DNA of 64,000 nt. Origin: Nonomuraea jabiensis. GTDB taxonomy: Bacteria; Actinomycetota; Actinomycetes; Streptosporangiales; Streptosporangiaceae. Shown one piece after another: positions 35,621 through 42,746 of this stretch (positions are counted from its first letter, which is position 1; every line of letters starts with the position of its first letter). Location of the stretch: positions 1,178,001-1,242,000 of the forward strand of contig NZ_JACHMB010000001.1 in assembly GCF_014204795.1 (NCBI RefSeq). The letters are read 5' to 3'. A program made the translations under genes and the position numbers. A model generated the notes under the pieces. It had not been told where the DNA came from, did no database searches, and worked only from the letters and a program-made list of their open reading frames with translations.

Positions 35621-35756
35621 CACCGACCAGCCTAATCCGCGCAGCCGCTGCGTGGAGCCGGGGACCCACTTCCCCCCTGGGGCGAATCGGCACCCCTGTG
35701 TCGTAGGGCTACTTCCAGGCCCGAGCCCGTCAGCTAACCCGGCCGGCCGTATGGAA
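35620..35756 (+). promoter_or_regulatory. c-di-AMP riboswitch (ydaO/yuaA class)
   Basis: Conserved blocks of the ydaO class are present in order: GGGGACCCAC, TGGGGCGAATCGG, GTAGGG, then CCCGAGCCCGTCAGCTAACC, ending just before the ribosome site GGAAGGA. In actinomycetes this riboswitch sits before resuscitation factors and NlpC/P60 cell-wall hydrolases and turns expression off when c-di-AMP binds. Ligand class is from known families; the outer helix boundaries are approximate. Confidence 0.9.
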
Positions 35757-35766
35757 GGACAGACCC

Positions 35767-36342
35767 CTGTCTCGAATCGCCATTGTCCTGGCGGCGGGCG
35801 CCGCCGGGCTCATCCTGGCCTCCCCAGCCCATGCCTCCACCAAGATCGACGACCCCACCATCCTGACCGGCACCCAGATCAAGGAAATCCAGGAGAAACA
35901 GGCCCCGGCGCCCGCCTGGAAGATCGCCATCAAGTTCGCCATGAGCAAGCGCGGCACACCGTACGTGTGGGGCGGCGCCAGCCCGAGCGGATACGACTGC
36001 TCCGGCCTCATGCTCAGGGCGTACGAGCACGCCGGGATCGAACTCCCCCGCACCGCCGCCGAACAGTACGGCGCCTTCGACAGAAAGATCGCCTGGGAGG
36101 ACCTCAAACCCGGCGATCTGGTCTTCTTCCACGGCCTCGGGCACGTCGGGATGATCTCCCGGCCCGGCTACATGGTCCACTCGCCGCACACGGGTGACGT
36201 GGTCAAGGAGGAGCGCCTGACCTCCTGGCGCAGAGACTCCTTCGTGGGTGGCGTCCGCCCCGACCCCAAGGGCGTACGGCTCTGGTCCAAGCTCCAGAAG
36301 CAGCGCGACGAAACACCCACCACCCTCACGGCCACCCTGTAG
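35767..36342 (+). CDS. Secreted NlpC/P60 peptidoglycan endopeptidase
   Basis: 191 residues. Signal peptide SRIAIVLAAGAAGLILASPAHA, a short linker helix, then the NlpC/P60 domain: catalytic Cys78 in GYDCSGLML, His126 in GLGHVGM and His138. Cleaves stem peptides of peptidoglycan. The only in-frame start that keeps the signal peptide is CTG at 35767, seven bases after GGAAGGA; no ATG, GTG or TTG exists in frame back to the upstream stop at 35704 (the next ATG, at 35941, removes the signal). Controlled by the c-di-AMP riboswitch upstream. Confidence 0.9.
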   Translation: MSRIAIVLAAGAAGLILASPAHASTKIDDPTILTGTQIKEIQEKQAPAPAWKIAIKFAMSKRGTPYVWGGASPSGYDCSGLMLRAYEHAGIELPRTAAEQYGAFDRKIAWEDLKPGDLVFFHGLGHVGMISRPGYMVHSPHTGDVVKEERLTSWRRDSFVGGVRPDPKGVRLWSKLQKQRDETPTTLTATL

Positions 36343-36374
36343 GAGGCTTCGGCATCCGCCTCCCCGCCGTGCGG

Positions 36375-37541
36375 TCAGGGGAGGCGGGCGTCGAAGATGA
36401 GGTCCCAGGCGCGGGTCCTGGCGTGGGCCACCGCGCCCAGCAGCACGCCGCTGTCCCCCAGCGTGCTGGCCACCACGGACGGCCGCAGCGGGCCGAGCTC
36501 GGCGATGCGGGCCTCGATGGCCTCCCCCAGGAGGTCCAGGTTGCGGCCCACGCCGCCGCTGAGCACGATCACCTCCGGATCGAGCACGGCCGCCACCGCC
36601 ACCAGCAGCCCGCCGATGCGGCGCCCCTCGGCCTCCACCACCGCGCGGGCCACGCCGTCGCCCGAGGCCGCCGCGGCGAAGACCTTCTTGGCCGTCTCCA
36701 GGCTCAGGCCGGCGGCGCGGGCCGCGCGGACCACCCCGGGCGCGGCGGCCACCGCCTCCGTGGCGCCGTGGGCCAGGGCGTCGCCGCTCGGCGGCGGGGG
36801 GTCCTCGGCCGCGGGCACGTACGAGACCTCCCCCGCCGCTCCCCTGGCGCCCACGTACAGCTCTCCGTTGATCACGATGCCCATCCCGACGCCGGTGCCG
36901 ATGGACACCAGCGCGAAGTTGGACTTGCCGCGCCCCGCCCCGTGCACGTGCTCGCCGACGGCGGCCAGGTTGATGTCGTTCTCGATGACGAGGTCGACCT
37001 CCATCGCGGCGCGCAGGCGCTCGGCCAGGTCGGAGCCGGGCAGGTTGGGGGCGAACTCCAGGCGTCCGAGCGCCGGGTCGTACACGCCGGGCGAGCCGAC
37101 GACGGCGCAGGCGATGGCGGGCCAGTCGACGGCGGCCTCGCGGGCGGCGGCCCGGCACAGCTGCCCGACCAGGTCGGCCAGCTCGGCGGAGGTCTGGGCG
37201 GTGTTGCGCCCGTCCTTCCGGCCGGCGAAGGTGCCGCGCAGGTCTGCGACGGCGACCCTGATCCAGTCACGCCCGATGTCGACGCCGGCGACGTGGGTGG
37301 CGGCGGCGTTGACGTCGTACAGGGACGTGACCGGCCCGGGGCGGCCGGAGACCTCGCCGACGAGGTGAACGAGCCCGTCCTCCTCCAGCCCGGCCAGGGC
37401 CGCGGACACCGTGGGCTTCGACAGGCCGGTGATCTTGGCGAGGTCGGCGCGCGAGGCGGGGCCGTGCTCCTGAAGATGGTCGAGCAGGCGGCGCTCGTTC
37501 AGCACTCGCAGCAGCCGCGGATTACCCAGGTCGCCCCGCAT
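36375..37541 (-). CDS. ROK-family transcriptional repressor (XylR-like)
   Basis: 388 residues: N-terminal winged helix (LLDHLQEHGPASRADLAKITGLSKPTVSAALAGLEEDGLV, residues 18-58) joined to a ROK sugar-kinase fold (AGVDIGRDWIRVAVADL, IENDINLAAVGEHVHG, LVSIGTGVGMGIVING). The zinc-binding Cys cluster of many ROK proteins is absent. Divergent from the xylose-type ABC operon, so likely its repressor, released by the sugar. A GTAA...TTAC site in an AT-rich patch lies between them. Confidence 0.88.
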   Translation of the reverse strand: MRGDLGNPRLLRVLNERRLLDHLQEHGPASRADLAKITGLSKPTVSAALAGLEEDGLVHLVGEVSGRPGPVTSLYDVNAAATHVAGVDIGRDWIRVAVADLRGTFAGRKDGRNTAQTSAELADLVGQLCRAAAREAAVDWPAIACAVVGSPGVYDPALGRLEFAPNLPGSDLAERLRAAMEVDLVIENDINLAAVGEHVHGAGRGKSNFALVSIGTGVGMGIVINGELYVGARGAAGEVSYVPAAEDPPPPSGDALAHGATEAVAAAPGVVRAARAAGLSLETAKKVFAAAASGDGVARAVVEAEGRRIGGLLVAVAAVLDPEVIVLSGGVGRNLDLLGEAIEARIAELGPLRPSVVASTLGDSGVLLGAVAHARTRAWDLIFDARLP

Positions 37542-37585
37542 CTCACCCTCCCTGAGGAAACAGAGCCTAGCCAACTCGCCTGATA

Positions 37586-37603
37586 GTAAATTACCTTTCT
37601 TAC
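37586..37603. promoter_or_regulatory. AT-rich candidate ROK operator
   Basis: GTAA-N10-TTAC within an unusually AT-rich 25-bp patch (GTAAATTACCTTTCTTAC) in the 100-bp gap between the ROK repressor and the ABC operon. ROK repressors commonly bind AT-rich TTAGTAAA-type palindromes. Confidence 0.4.
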
Positions 37604-37641
37604 CAAGCACAGGGGCGGCACATCCGGAAGGACGAAGTGCG

Positions 37642-38745
37642 ATGCACCGAGCATGGCGATCAATCCCTGTCGCGGCGGTCCTCCTGGCCGCCGCCTGCGG
37701 AAACACCGGAAACAACGCCGGAGCGGGCACCGGCGCCACCACCACGACCACGCAGGGCCAGGGCGGCAAGACGATCGCGCTGTTCCTGCCCGAGTCCAAG
37801 ACCACCCGGTACGAGGCGTTCGACCGCCCGCTGTTCGAGGCGAAGGTCAAGTCGCTCTGCCCCGACTGCAAGATCCTCTACAGCAACGCCGAGCAGGACG
37901 CGCCCAAGCAGCAGCAACAGGTCGAGGCGGCGCTCACCCAGCAGGCCGACGTGCTCGTGCTCGACGCCGTGGACGCCAACGCCGTGGCTCCCCTGGTGAA
38001 CCAGGCCAAGCAGAAGAAGGTCCCGGTCATCGCCTACGACCGGCTGATCTCGGGCATCGACTACGCGTACTACGTCTCGTTCAACAACGTACGGGTGGGC
38101 GAGATGCAGGGCCAGGCCCTGCTCGACGCCATGACCGCCAGGGGCACGGCGGCCAAGGGCCAGATCGTGATGATCCACGGTTCCCCCACCGACCCCAGCT
38201 CGGCCGACTACAAGAAGGGCGCCAAGAGCGTGCTGGACGGGAAGGTGAAGGTCGGCAGGGAGTTCGACACGCCGGACTGGAGCCCCGACAAGGCGCAGCA
38301 GGAGATGGAGCAGGCCATCACCGCGCTGGGCAAGGACACCATCACCGGCGTGCTGTCCGCGAACGACGGCATGGCGGGCGGCGCGATCGCGGCCATGAAG
38401 CGCGCGGGCTACGAGCAGCTGCCGCCGATCACCGGCCAGGACGCCGAGCTGGCCGCCGTCCAGCGCATCCTCACGGGCGAGCAGTACATGACCATATATC
38501 TGGACATCAGGGCGGAGGCGGAGAAGTCCGCCGAGCTCGCCGTCGCCGTCGCCAAGGGCGAGCAGCCCGCCGCCCCCACCAAGGTCAACAACGGCGCGGC
38601 CGACATCCCGGCCTTCCTCCTCGACCCCATCCCCGTCACGGCCGACAAGGTCAAGGACACGATCGTGAAGGACGGCTTCTACACCGCCGCCCAGCTCTGC
38701 ACGGGCGAGGTCAAGGCCGCCTGCGAGAAGCAGGGCATCGAGTAG
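37642..38745 (+). CDS. Sugar ABC transporter substrate-binding lipoprotein (XylF-like)
   Basis: 367 residues. Lipoprotein signal with lipobox LLAAACG (Cys20), threonine-rich linker, then a periplasmic-binding-protein type 1 fold: IALFLPESKTTRYEAFDRPLFEAKV, VPVIAYDRLISG, TGVLSANDGMAGGAIAAMK and PITGQDAE. The order and wording match D-xylose-binding protein XylF. GGAAGGA ribosome site. First gene of a tightly packed operon with ATPase, permease, ROK kinase and methyltransferase. Xylose is the best guess; related pentoses or hexoses are possible. Confidence 0.88.
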   Translation: MHRAWRSIPVAAVLLAAACGNTGNNAGAGTGATTTTTQGQGGKTIALFLPESKTTRYEAFDRPLFEAKVKSLCPDCKILYSNAEQDAPKQQQQVEAALTQQADVLVLDAVDANAVAPLVNQAKQKKVPVIAYDRLISGIDYAYYVSFNNVRVGEMQGQALLDAMTARGTAAKGQIVMIHGSPTDPSSADYKKGAKSVLDGKVKVGREFDTPDWSPDKAQQEMEQAITALGKDTITGVLSANDGMAGGAIAAMKRAGYEQLPPITGQDAELAAVQRILTGEQYMTIYLDIRAEAEKSAELAVAVAKGEQPAAPTKVNNGAADIPAFLLDPIPVTADKVKDTIVKDGFYTAAQLCTGEVKAACEKQGIE

Positions 38746-39465
38746 ATGCTCTCGGCGACGGACATCTCCAAACGGTACGGGGCGGTCCAGGCGCTCGACG
38801 GGGCCCGCCTGGACCTGCGCCCCGGCGAGGTCGTGGCCCTCATGGGCGACAACGGCGCCGGCAAGTCCACGCTGGTCAAGGCCATCTCGGGGGTCGTGAC
38901 GCCGGACGCCGGCACGATCACCGTGGACGGCTCGCCGGTCAGGATCGCCAACCCGCACGACGCGCAGGCGCTCGGCGTCTCGACCGTCTACCAGGACCTC
39001 GCGCTCTGCGAGAACCTCGACGTCGTGGCCAACCTCTTCCTGGGCACCGAGCGCCGCCGCGGCTCGCTGCTGCGCCACATCGCCATGGAACGCGCGACCC
39101 GCGACCTCCTCGGCCAGCTCGACGTGCGCATCAGGGACATCAGGGTGCCGGTCGCCATGCTGTCGGGCGGCCAGCGGCAGTCGGTGGCCATCGCCAGGGC
39201 GCTCATCGGCGAGCCGCGGCTGGTCATCCTCGACGAGCCCACGGCGGCCCTGGGGGTCGAGCAGACGGCACAGGTGCTGGCGCTGATCGGGCGGCTGCGC
39301 GAGCGCGGGCTCGCGGTGCTGGTCATCTCGCACAACCTCGCCGACGTGCGCGCGGTGAGCGACCGCGTGGTGGTGCTGCGGCTGGGCCGCAACGCCGGTG
39401 AGTTCACCACCGCCACCGCCTCCCAGGAGGAGATCGTGGCCGCGATCACGGGGGCAGGGGCATGA
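38746..39465 (+). CDS. Sugar ABC transporter ATP-binding protein
   Basis: 239 residues with one nucleotide-binding domain: Walker A GDNGAGKST, Q-loop YQDLAL, signature LSGGQRQ, Walker B LVILDEPTAAL, switch ISHNL. E. coli XylG has two such domains in tandem; this single-domain form must act as a homodimer. The start codon directly follows the stop of the binding protein. Confidence 0.92.
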   Translation: MLSATDISKRYGAVQALDGARLDLRPGEVVALMGDNGAGKSTLVKAISGVVTPDAGTITVDGSPVRIANPHDAQALGVSTVYQDLALCENLDVVANLFLGTERRRGSLLRHIAMERATRDLLGQLDVRIRDIRVPVAMLSGGQRQSVAIARALIGEPRLVILDEPTAALGVEQTAQVLALIGRLRERGLAVLVISHNLADVRAVSDRVVVLRLGRNAGEFTTATASQEEIVAAITGAGA

Positions 39466-40646
39466 CCGACACGCTGGTCCGCAGGCCGTACACGCCGAAG
39501 GTCGCCGTCGAGCGGCTGCGCCAGGGGGACGTGGGCGCGTGGCCGGTGGTCGGCGGGCTGATCGCGATCGCGATCGTGTTCAGCACGCTCAACGACCGCT
39601 TCCTGTCCCCCGAGAACCTCACCAACCTCGTGCTCCAGATGGCCGCCACAGGCACGATCGCGCTCGGCATCATCATGGTGCTGCTGCTCGGCGAGATCGA
39701 CCTGTCGGCGGGCTCGGTCAGCGGCCTGTGCGCCACGATCATGACGATCGTCCACGTCAAGCAGGGCTGGAACCCGCTGCTCGCCATCCTCCTGGCGCTG
39801 GCCGTCGGCGCGGCGATCGGGTTCCTGCACGGCCTGATGCTGACCAAGCTGCGGATGCCGTCGTTCGTCGTGACGCTGGCCGGGCTGATGGGCTGGCTCG
39901 GCCTGCTGCTCTACCTGCTGCGGCAGGGCGGGACGATCAACCTGCCGTTCACCGGGTTCATCTCCAAGCTGAGCGACACCTGGCTGCCGGGCTGGCTCGC
40001 CTGGACGCTCGCGGCGGGCCTGGTGGCCGTGTCGGCGGGCGCGTCGCTCGTGGTCAGGAGGCTGCGGCTGGCGGCCGGGCTGCCGGTGACGCCGCTGTGG
40101 TGGTCGCTGGCCAAGGCGGGCGGCCTGGCGGTGCTGCTCGCCGCGGCGGTGACCGTCATGTCGGCGGACCGCGGCGTGCCGCTCCTACTGATCATCTTCG
40201 GGGCGCTGGTGGTGCTGCTCGACCTCATGCTGAGGCACACCACGTTCGGGCGGCACCTGTACGCCGTCGGCGGCAACGCCGAGGCGGCCAGGCGCGCCGG
40301 CATCAACGTCACCAGGATCAGGATCCTCGCGTTCATGCTGGCCTCCACCCTGACGGCGGCCGGGGGCATCCTGGCCGCCAGCCGCCTGTCGGCCGTCAAC
40401 CAGGGCTCGGGCGGCAGCGACATCCTGCTCATGGCGATCGCCACCGCGGTCATCGGCGGCACCTCGCTGTTCGGCGGGCGCGGCCGGGCCTACGACGCGC
40501 TGCTCGGCGTCCTGGTCATCCAGGCCATCTCCAACGGCATGTACCTGCTCAGCGTGGACTCCTCGGTGCGGTTCATGGTGACCGCCGCGGTGCTGGCGCT
40601 GGCCGTGGCCATCGACTCGCTCGCCCGCAGGGGCGCCGCCCGGTGA
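39462..40646 (+). CDS. Sugar ABC transporter permease (XylH-like)
   Basis: 394 residues with about ten membrane helices; LLLGEIDLSAGSVSGLCA and AVGGNAEAARRAGINVTRIRILAFMLAS are the hallmarks of ribose/xylose-type permeases (BPD_transp_2). Overlaps the ATPase by 4 bp. Forms the transporter with the two upstream genes. Confidence 0.93.
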   Translation: MTDTLVRRPYTPKVAVERLRQGDVGAWPVVGGLIAIAIVFSTLNDRFLSPENLTNLVLQMAATGTIALGIIMVLLLGEIDLSAGSVSGLCATIMTIVHVKQGWNPLLAILLALAVGAAIGFLHGLMLTKLRMPSFVVTLAGLMGWLGLLLYLLRQGGTINLPFTGFISKLSDTWLPGWLAWTLAAGLVAVSAGASLVVRRLRLAAGLPVTPLWWSLAKAGGLAVLLAAAVTVMSADRGVPLLLIIFGALVVLLDLMLRHTTFGRHLYAVGGNAEAARRAGINVTRIRILAFMLASTLTAAGGILAASRLSAVNQGSGGSDILLMAIATAVIGGTSLFGGRGRAYDALLGVLVIQAISNGMYLLSVDSSVRFMVTAAVLALAVAIDSLARRGAAR

Positions 40647-41572
40647 CCCGGGTCCTGGGCATCGACGTGGGCGGGACGAAGGTGGCCATCGGGGTGTCCA
40701 CGGCCGACGGCCCCGCGCTGTCCGCCCACGTCCGCCTGGACACCGGGCCCGACACGCTCGCGCGGGCGCTCGCGGCGGCCCGGGCCCTGGACGGCGCGCC
40801 CGCCGCCGTGGGCTTCTCGACGTGCGGGGTGATCCGCGATGGCGTGGTACGGCTCGCCCCGAACGTCCCCGGCTGGGAGGGCCTCGAACTGCCGAGGCTG
40901 CTCCAGGAGGCGTACGGCGCCACTCCGGTGGCCATCGACAACGACGTGAACGCGGCGGCCGCCGCGGAGCTGCGCTGGGGCGCCCTGCGCGGCGTCTCCA
41001 CGGGCGTCTACCTGAACCTGGGCACCGGCCTGGCGGCGGCCCTGGTGGTGGACGGCCGGGTGGTGCCCGGAGCCCACGGCGCGGCAGGCGAGATCGGCTA
41101 CCTCCAGGTGATGCCGGGCGAGCCCGCCTTCGCCGACGGCCGGGTGCCCCTGGAGGAGCGCGTCTCGGGCGGCGCGCTGGCCGCCCGGGGCGCGGCCCTC
41201 CTGGGCCGCCCCGTCACGGCGGCCGAGCTCCTCGGCGGGGGCCGGGCGCGGGAGCCGGTGGACGAGACGCCGAGCGGGGACCCCGCGCGGGAGCTGGTGG
41301 ACGAGACGCCCGGCGGGGACCCCGCCCAGGAGCTGGTGGACGAGACGCTGCGGACGCTGGCCATGAGCGTGGCGAACCTGTGCGTGGTCCTCGATCCCGA
41401 GCGCCTGGTGGTCGGCGGCGGCATGATGGGCGCGGCGGAGCTGATCCTGCCGAGGCTGACGGCGGAGGTCGGCCGGGCGGTGCCGTTCCCGCCGGAGATC
41501 CGCCCGGCCCGCTTCGCGGACGACGCTCCGTTGCTGGGCGCGCTTGCGCTGGCCCGCGCGGCGGTAGCGTAG
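40643..41572 (+). CDS. ROK-family sugar kinase with internal 13-residue repeat
   Basis: 309 residues from a GTG that overlaps the permease stop (GTGA). ATP site VLGIDVGGTKVAIGV; VAIDNDVNAAAAAELRWGA; GVYLNLGTGLAAALVV. Where ROK kinases have GEIGH...CxCGxxGCxE, this has GEIGYL and no cysteine cluster. Between about residues 203 and 235 the unit RE(P/L)VDETP(S/G)GDPA occurs twice plus a third partial copy, an in-frame 39-bp tandem repeat. Probably phosphorylates the imported sugar or its isomer; it lacks a helix-turn-helix, unlike the upstream ROK repressor. Confidence 0.82.
   Translation: MTRVLGIDVGGTKVAIGVSTADGPALSAHVRLDTGPDTLARALAAARALDGAPAAVGFSTCGVIRDGVVRLAPNVPGWEGLELPRLLQEAYGATPVAIDNDVNAAAAAELRWGALRGVSTGVYLNLGTGLAAALVVDGRVVPGAHGAAGEIGYLQVMPGEPAFADGRVPLEERVSGGALAARGAALLGRPVTAAELLGGGRAREPVDETPSGDPARELVDETPGGDPAQELVDETLRTLAMSVANLCVVLDPERLVVGGGMMGAAELILPRLTAEVGRAVPFPPEIRPARFADDAPLLGALALARAAVA
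41249..41347 (+). repeat. 39-bp in-frame tandem repeat inside the ROK kinase
   Basis: Two full copies (41249-41287, 41288-41326) and about half of a third encode repeats of RE-VDETP-GDPA. The length is a multiple of three, so the frame is kept. It lies in a surface-loop region between the kinase lobes. Confidence 0.85.
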
Positions 41573-41576
41573 GGAC

Positions 41577-42392
41577 ATGGCACCAGAAAAGGTGCGACTC
41601 ACCGGGGAGAAGGCCACGCTGCTCGCCACCCTGTACGGGCGGGCGCTGGACGCGCGGTCCCCGGATCCGATCCTCGGCGACGACCTGGCCGCCGACGTGG
41701 TCGAGCGCATCGACCACGACTTCACCAAGACCGGGATGAACGCCGCCCTCGCCGTCTCGGTCGCGATCAGGGCGCGGTTCATCGACCGGTGGGTGGCCGA
41801 GTTCCTGGCCACCCATCCCGAGGCCACCGTGCTCCACCTGGGCTGCGGCCTCGACACCCGCGTCCACCGGCTGGACCCGCCGCCCACCGTCCGCTGGTAC
41901 GACGTGGACTACCCCGACGTGATCGAGCTGCGGCGGCGCCTGTTCCCCGAGCGGCCCGGCCACCGCCTGATCGGCTCGTCGGTCACCGAGCTGAGGTGGC
42001 TGGAGCAGGTCCCGGCCCGCGCCCCTGTGCTGGTCGTGGCCGAGGGCCTGCTCTACTATCTCGACCCCGGCGAGGGCCGGGCCCTCATCAGGGCGATCGT
42101 CGAGCGCTTCCCCGGCGGCCAGTTCGTCTTCGACGCGGTGAGCCCGCTCGGGCTCAGGACGCAGAAGCTCAACAGGCCGGTGCGCAAGGCGGACGCCCAC
42201 CTGGTCTGGGGCATCGACGGGCCGGGCGAGCTGCTGGCCATCCATCCGAGGTTGCGTTGCCTGAGCGCGGTGAGCGCGTTCGACATCGAGGGGTTCGACC
42301 GCCTGCCGGCGCCGCACCGCGTCGCGGCCCGGATCGCCGGGCTGCTGCCGGCGGTGAAGCGGGCGGCGGTCTTCTACCGGCTCGGGTTCTGA
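41577..42392 (+). CDS. SAM-dependent methyltransferase (leucine carboxyl methyltransferase-like)
   Basis: 271 residues. RARFIDRWVAEFLATHPEATVLHLGCGLDTRVHRLDPPPTVRWYDVDYPDVIELRR is the PPM1/LCMT-like SAM site found in polyketide and unknown-function methyltransferases; VVAEGLLYYLDPGEGRALI is the second signature. Substrate unknown. It starts 4 bp after the ROK kinase, so it is transcribed with the sugar operon, which is an unusual partner. Confidence 0.87.
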   Translation: MAPEKVRLTGEKATLLATLYGRALDARSPDPILGDDLAADVVERIDHDFTKTGMNAALAVSVAIRARFIDRWVAEFLATHPEATVLHLGCGLDTRVHRLDPPPTVRWYDVDYPDVIELRRRLFPERPGHRLIGSSVTELRWLEQVPARAPVLVVAEGLLYYLDPGEGRALIRAIVERFPGGQFVFDAVSPLGLRTQKLNRPVRKADAHLVWGIDGPGELLAIHPRLRCLSAVSAFDIEGFDRLPAPHRVAARIAGLLPAVKRAAVFYRLGF

Positions 42393-42502
42393 GGGGCGCC
42401 GCCGTTGTCCCTGCGGTCCAGGGCGGTCTGCAGGGCCTGCGCGGCCTCGTCCTCATGCTCTTCGGCACGGTTCCAGGCATACATGTCGTACATGTGACTC
42501 AT
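42374..42502 (-). CDS. Possible small protein (42 residues)
   Basis: Beginning MSHMYDMYAWNRAEEHEDEAAQALQTALDRRDNGG. Acidic and Met/Tyr-rich at the start, helical thereafter; no signal or domain recognised. Overlaps the end of the convergent methyltransferase by 19 bp. The ribosome site is poor. I include it because the amino-acid composition looks coding and the ORF begins right after a promoter-length free gap, but it may not be real. Confidence 0.4.
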   Translation of the reverse strand: MSHMYDMYAWNRAEEHEDEAAQALQTALDRRDNGGAPQNPSR

Positions 42503-42698
42503 CTCATTTCGTGGGCCGTTCGGCGGACGAATGGGACTTACTGGCCGACACACCACTACGCACCGCGGCGAGTCGTCGACCTGCCCTAACAGGCCCCGCC
42601 GCGGCAGGTAATAAGTACGAGCACCTGGCGCATTACCAGCAACAGTACCCCAGCAATCTCATTGGATGTCCTAGTATCTTGCATGCTGAGACAGCAAA

Positions 42699-42727
42699 GG
42701 CCGCCACCCGGAAGCCGGGCGGCGGCC
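42699..42727 (-). terminator. Intrinsic terminator after serA
   Basis: 13-bp stem GGCCGCC.CCCGG / CCGGG.GGCGGCC with one mismatch and a 3-nt loop, followed on the minus strand by TTTGCT. It begins 20 bp past the serA stop. Confidence 0.8.
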
Positions 42728-42746
42728 TTCAGACCGGGCAGGAGGC

